Source: Mycolicibacterium aurum (GTDB lineage Bacteria; Actinomycetota; Actinomycetes; Mycobacteriales; Mycobacteriaceae). Taken from it: a stretch of 64,000 nucleotides of DNA. The notes beneath the pieces are model-generated. The model worked only from the letters and a program-made list of their open reading frames with translations, was not told where the DNA came from and did not search any database. Below, one piece after another: positions 63,640 to 64,000 of the stretch; position 1 is the stretch's first letter; every line of letters begins with the position of its first letter. The position numbers were made by a program, and so were the translations under genes. The stretch covers positions 434,001-498,000 of the forward strand of contig LT549889.1 of NCBI GenBank assembly GCA_900078775.1, written 5' to 3'.

Positions 63640-64000
63640 GGATTGGTGTGCCCGGTCAGGCCGAGCGCGCTGATCTGGCGGATGCCCTTCTCGAAACCGC
63701 ATACCGCGATCGACGCGGCCGCCATCGAGAACCGGACACCCTCGGACACCGGCAGGTCCACCCACCGGCTCAGGACGGACCGGGAGAAGTGCCCGTGCCC
63801 GACGAACACCACGTCCCGGGACGCCATGTGCTCCAGGGCCAGGGCGAGGGCCGTGTCGGCGCGGTCGGACACCTGGGCGGCGGTCTCCCCGCCGGGGCAT
63901 TCGTGCGTCCACACCGTCCAGCCCGGCACCGTCGCGCGGATCTGCGGGGTGGTCAGGCCCTCGAAATCGCCGTAATCCCACTCGGCGAGCAGCGGGGACA
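63621..64000 (-). CDS. gpm2: Histidine phosphatase (Gpm2/EntD), C-terminal part
   Basis: C-terminal 126 residues of a histidine-phosphatase superfamily protein matching Rv3214. AEWDYGDFEG with the conserved Glu and the second catalytic His in VFVGHGHFSRSVLSRW are present; the RHG motif lies beyond the right edge. The M. tuberculosis protein is a broad-specificity acid phosphatase rather than a phosphoglycerate mutase. First gene of the operon with entC. Confidence 0.88.
   Translation of the reverse strand, partial: SPLLAEWDYGDFEGLTTPQIRATVPGWTVWTHECPGGETAAQVSDRADTALALALEHMASRDVVFVGHGHFSRSVLSRWVDLPVSEGVRFSMAAASIAVCGFEKGIRQISALGLTGHTNPCLPPA

Overview
The window is a high-GC chromosomal segment of a mycobacterium, most likely a fast-growing Mycolicibacterium-type species. 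Gene content and order follow the M. tuberculosis block from Rv3268 to Rv3214 read in reverse: lcp1, rmlD, wbbL, manB/rmlA2, fbiB-fbiA, whiB2, pmmA, manA, alkB-rubA-rubB-alkX, sahH, tmk, mtrA-mtrB-lpqB, comF, hpf, secA1, tgs3, desA3 with its reductase, rsgA, aroA, sigH-rshA, the 24-residue bL37 gene, pdtaS, whiB1, a diacylglycerol kinase, entC and gpm2. Both ends are cut by the window: a TIGR03089 gene at the left and gpm2 at the right. I see no rRNA, tRNA, insertion sequence, prophage or CRISPR array.

Region by region. 1-5963: cell-wall polymer assembly (Lcp ligase, secreted glycosidase, dTDP-rhamnose reductase, rhamnosyltransferase, GDP-mannose pyrophosphorylase). 5976-8871: coenzyme F420 genes fbiA-fbiB with a translationally coupled Nudix gene. 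9238-14519: whiB2, then the mannose activation operon (phosphomannomutase, SIS-like protein, phosphomannose isomerase). 14700-17038: alkane hydroxylase operon with its TetR gene. 17174-25793: SAH hydrolase, a lipoprotein, a secreted lipase, a decayed TPR gene, and tmk-mtrA-mtrB-lpqB. 25795-31297: an SDR, comF, ribosome hibernation factor and SecA1. 31305-38274: lipid and osmolyte genes ending in the acyl-CoA desaturase pair. 38356-45381: rsgA/aroA, an SRAP protein, two methyltransferases, a GNAT, an SDR and YbaK. 45594-50809: stress signalling (sigH/rshA, pdtaS, whiB1) with bL37, DAG kinase and a VanY-type peptidase. 50819-62019: a more accessory catabolic stretch (LysR, fused CoA-transferase, two acyl-CoA dehydrogenases, an isolated aroQ, an LLM F420 oxidoreductase, TetR, aldehyde dehydrogenase, SDR). 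62054-64000: GNAT, entC and gpm2.

Regulatory signals are unusually readable. At least sixteen genes have a TANNNT -10 hexamer ending 6 or 7 nt before the start codon, the spacing expected for leaderless mRNAs. In four of them the -10 hexamer begins with the stop codon of the preceding gene. Palindromic operators are visible at alkB, at both desaturase-system promoters (same sequence twice), and around the catabolic TetR gene (same sequence twice). An 11-bp-arm palindrome lies between fbiA and whiB2. Four strong terminator hairpins are present.

Oddities include a probable frameshift at the end of the DUF3499 gene, a decayed TPR gene before tmk, a WS/DGAT protein with a changed HHxxxDG motif, and a fused CoA-transferase whose first half lacks the expected catalytic Asp. 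No wholly new multi-gene system is evident; the best leads are the two local operator pairs, the stop-codon/-10 overlaps and the fbiA-whiB2 palindrome.
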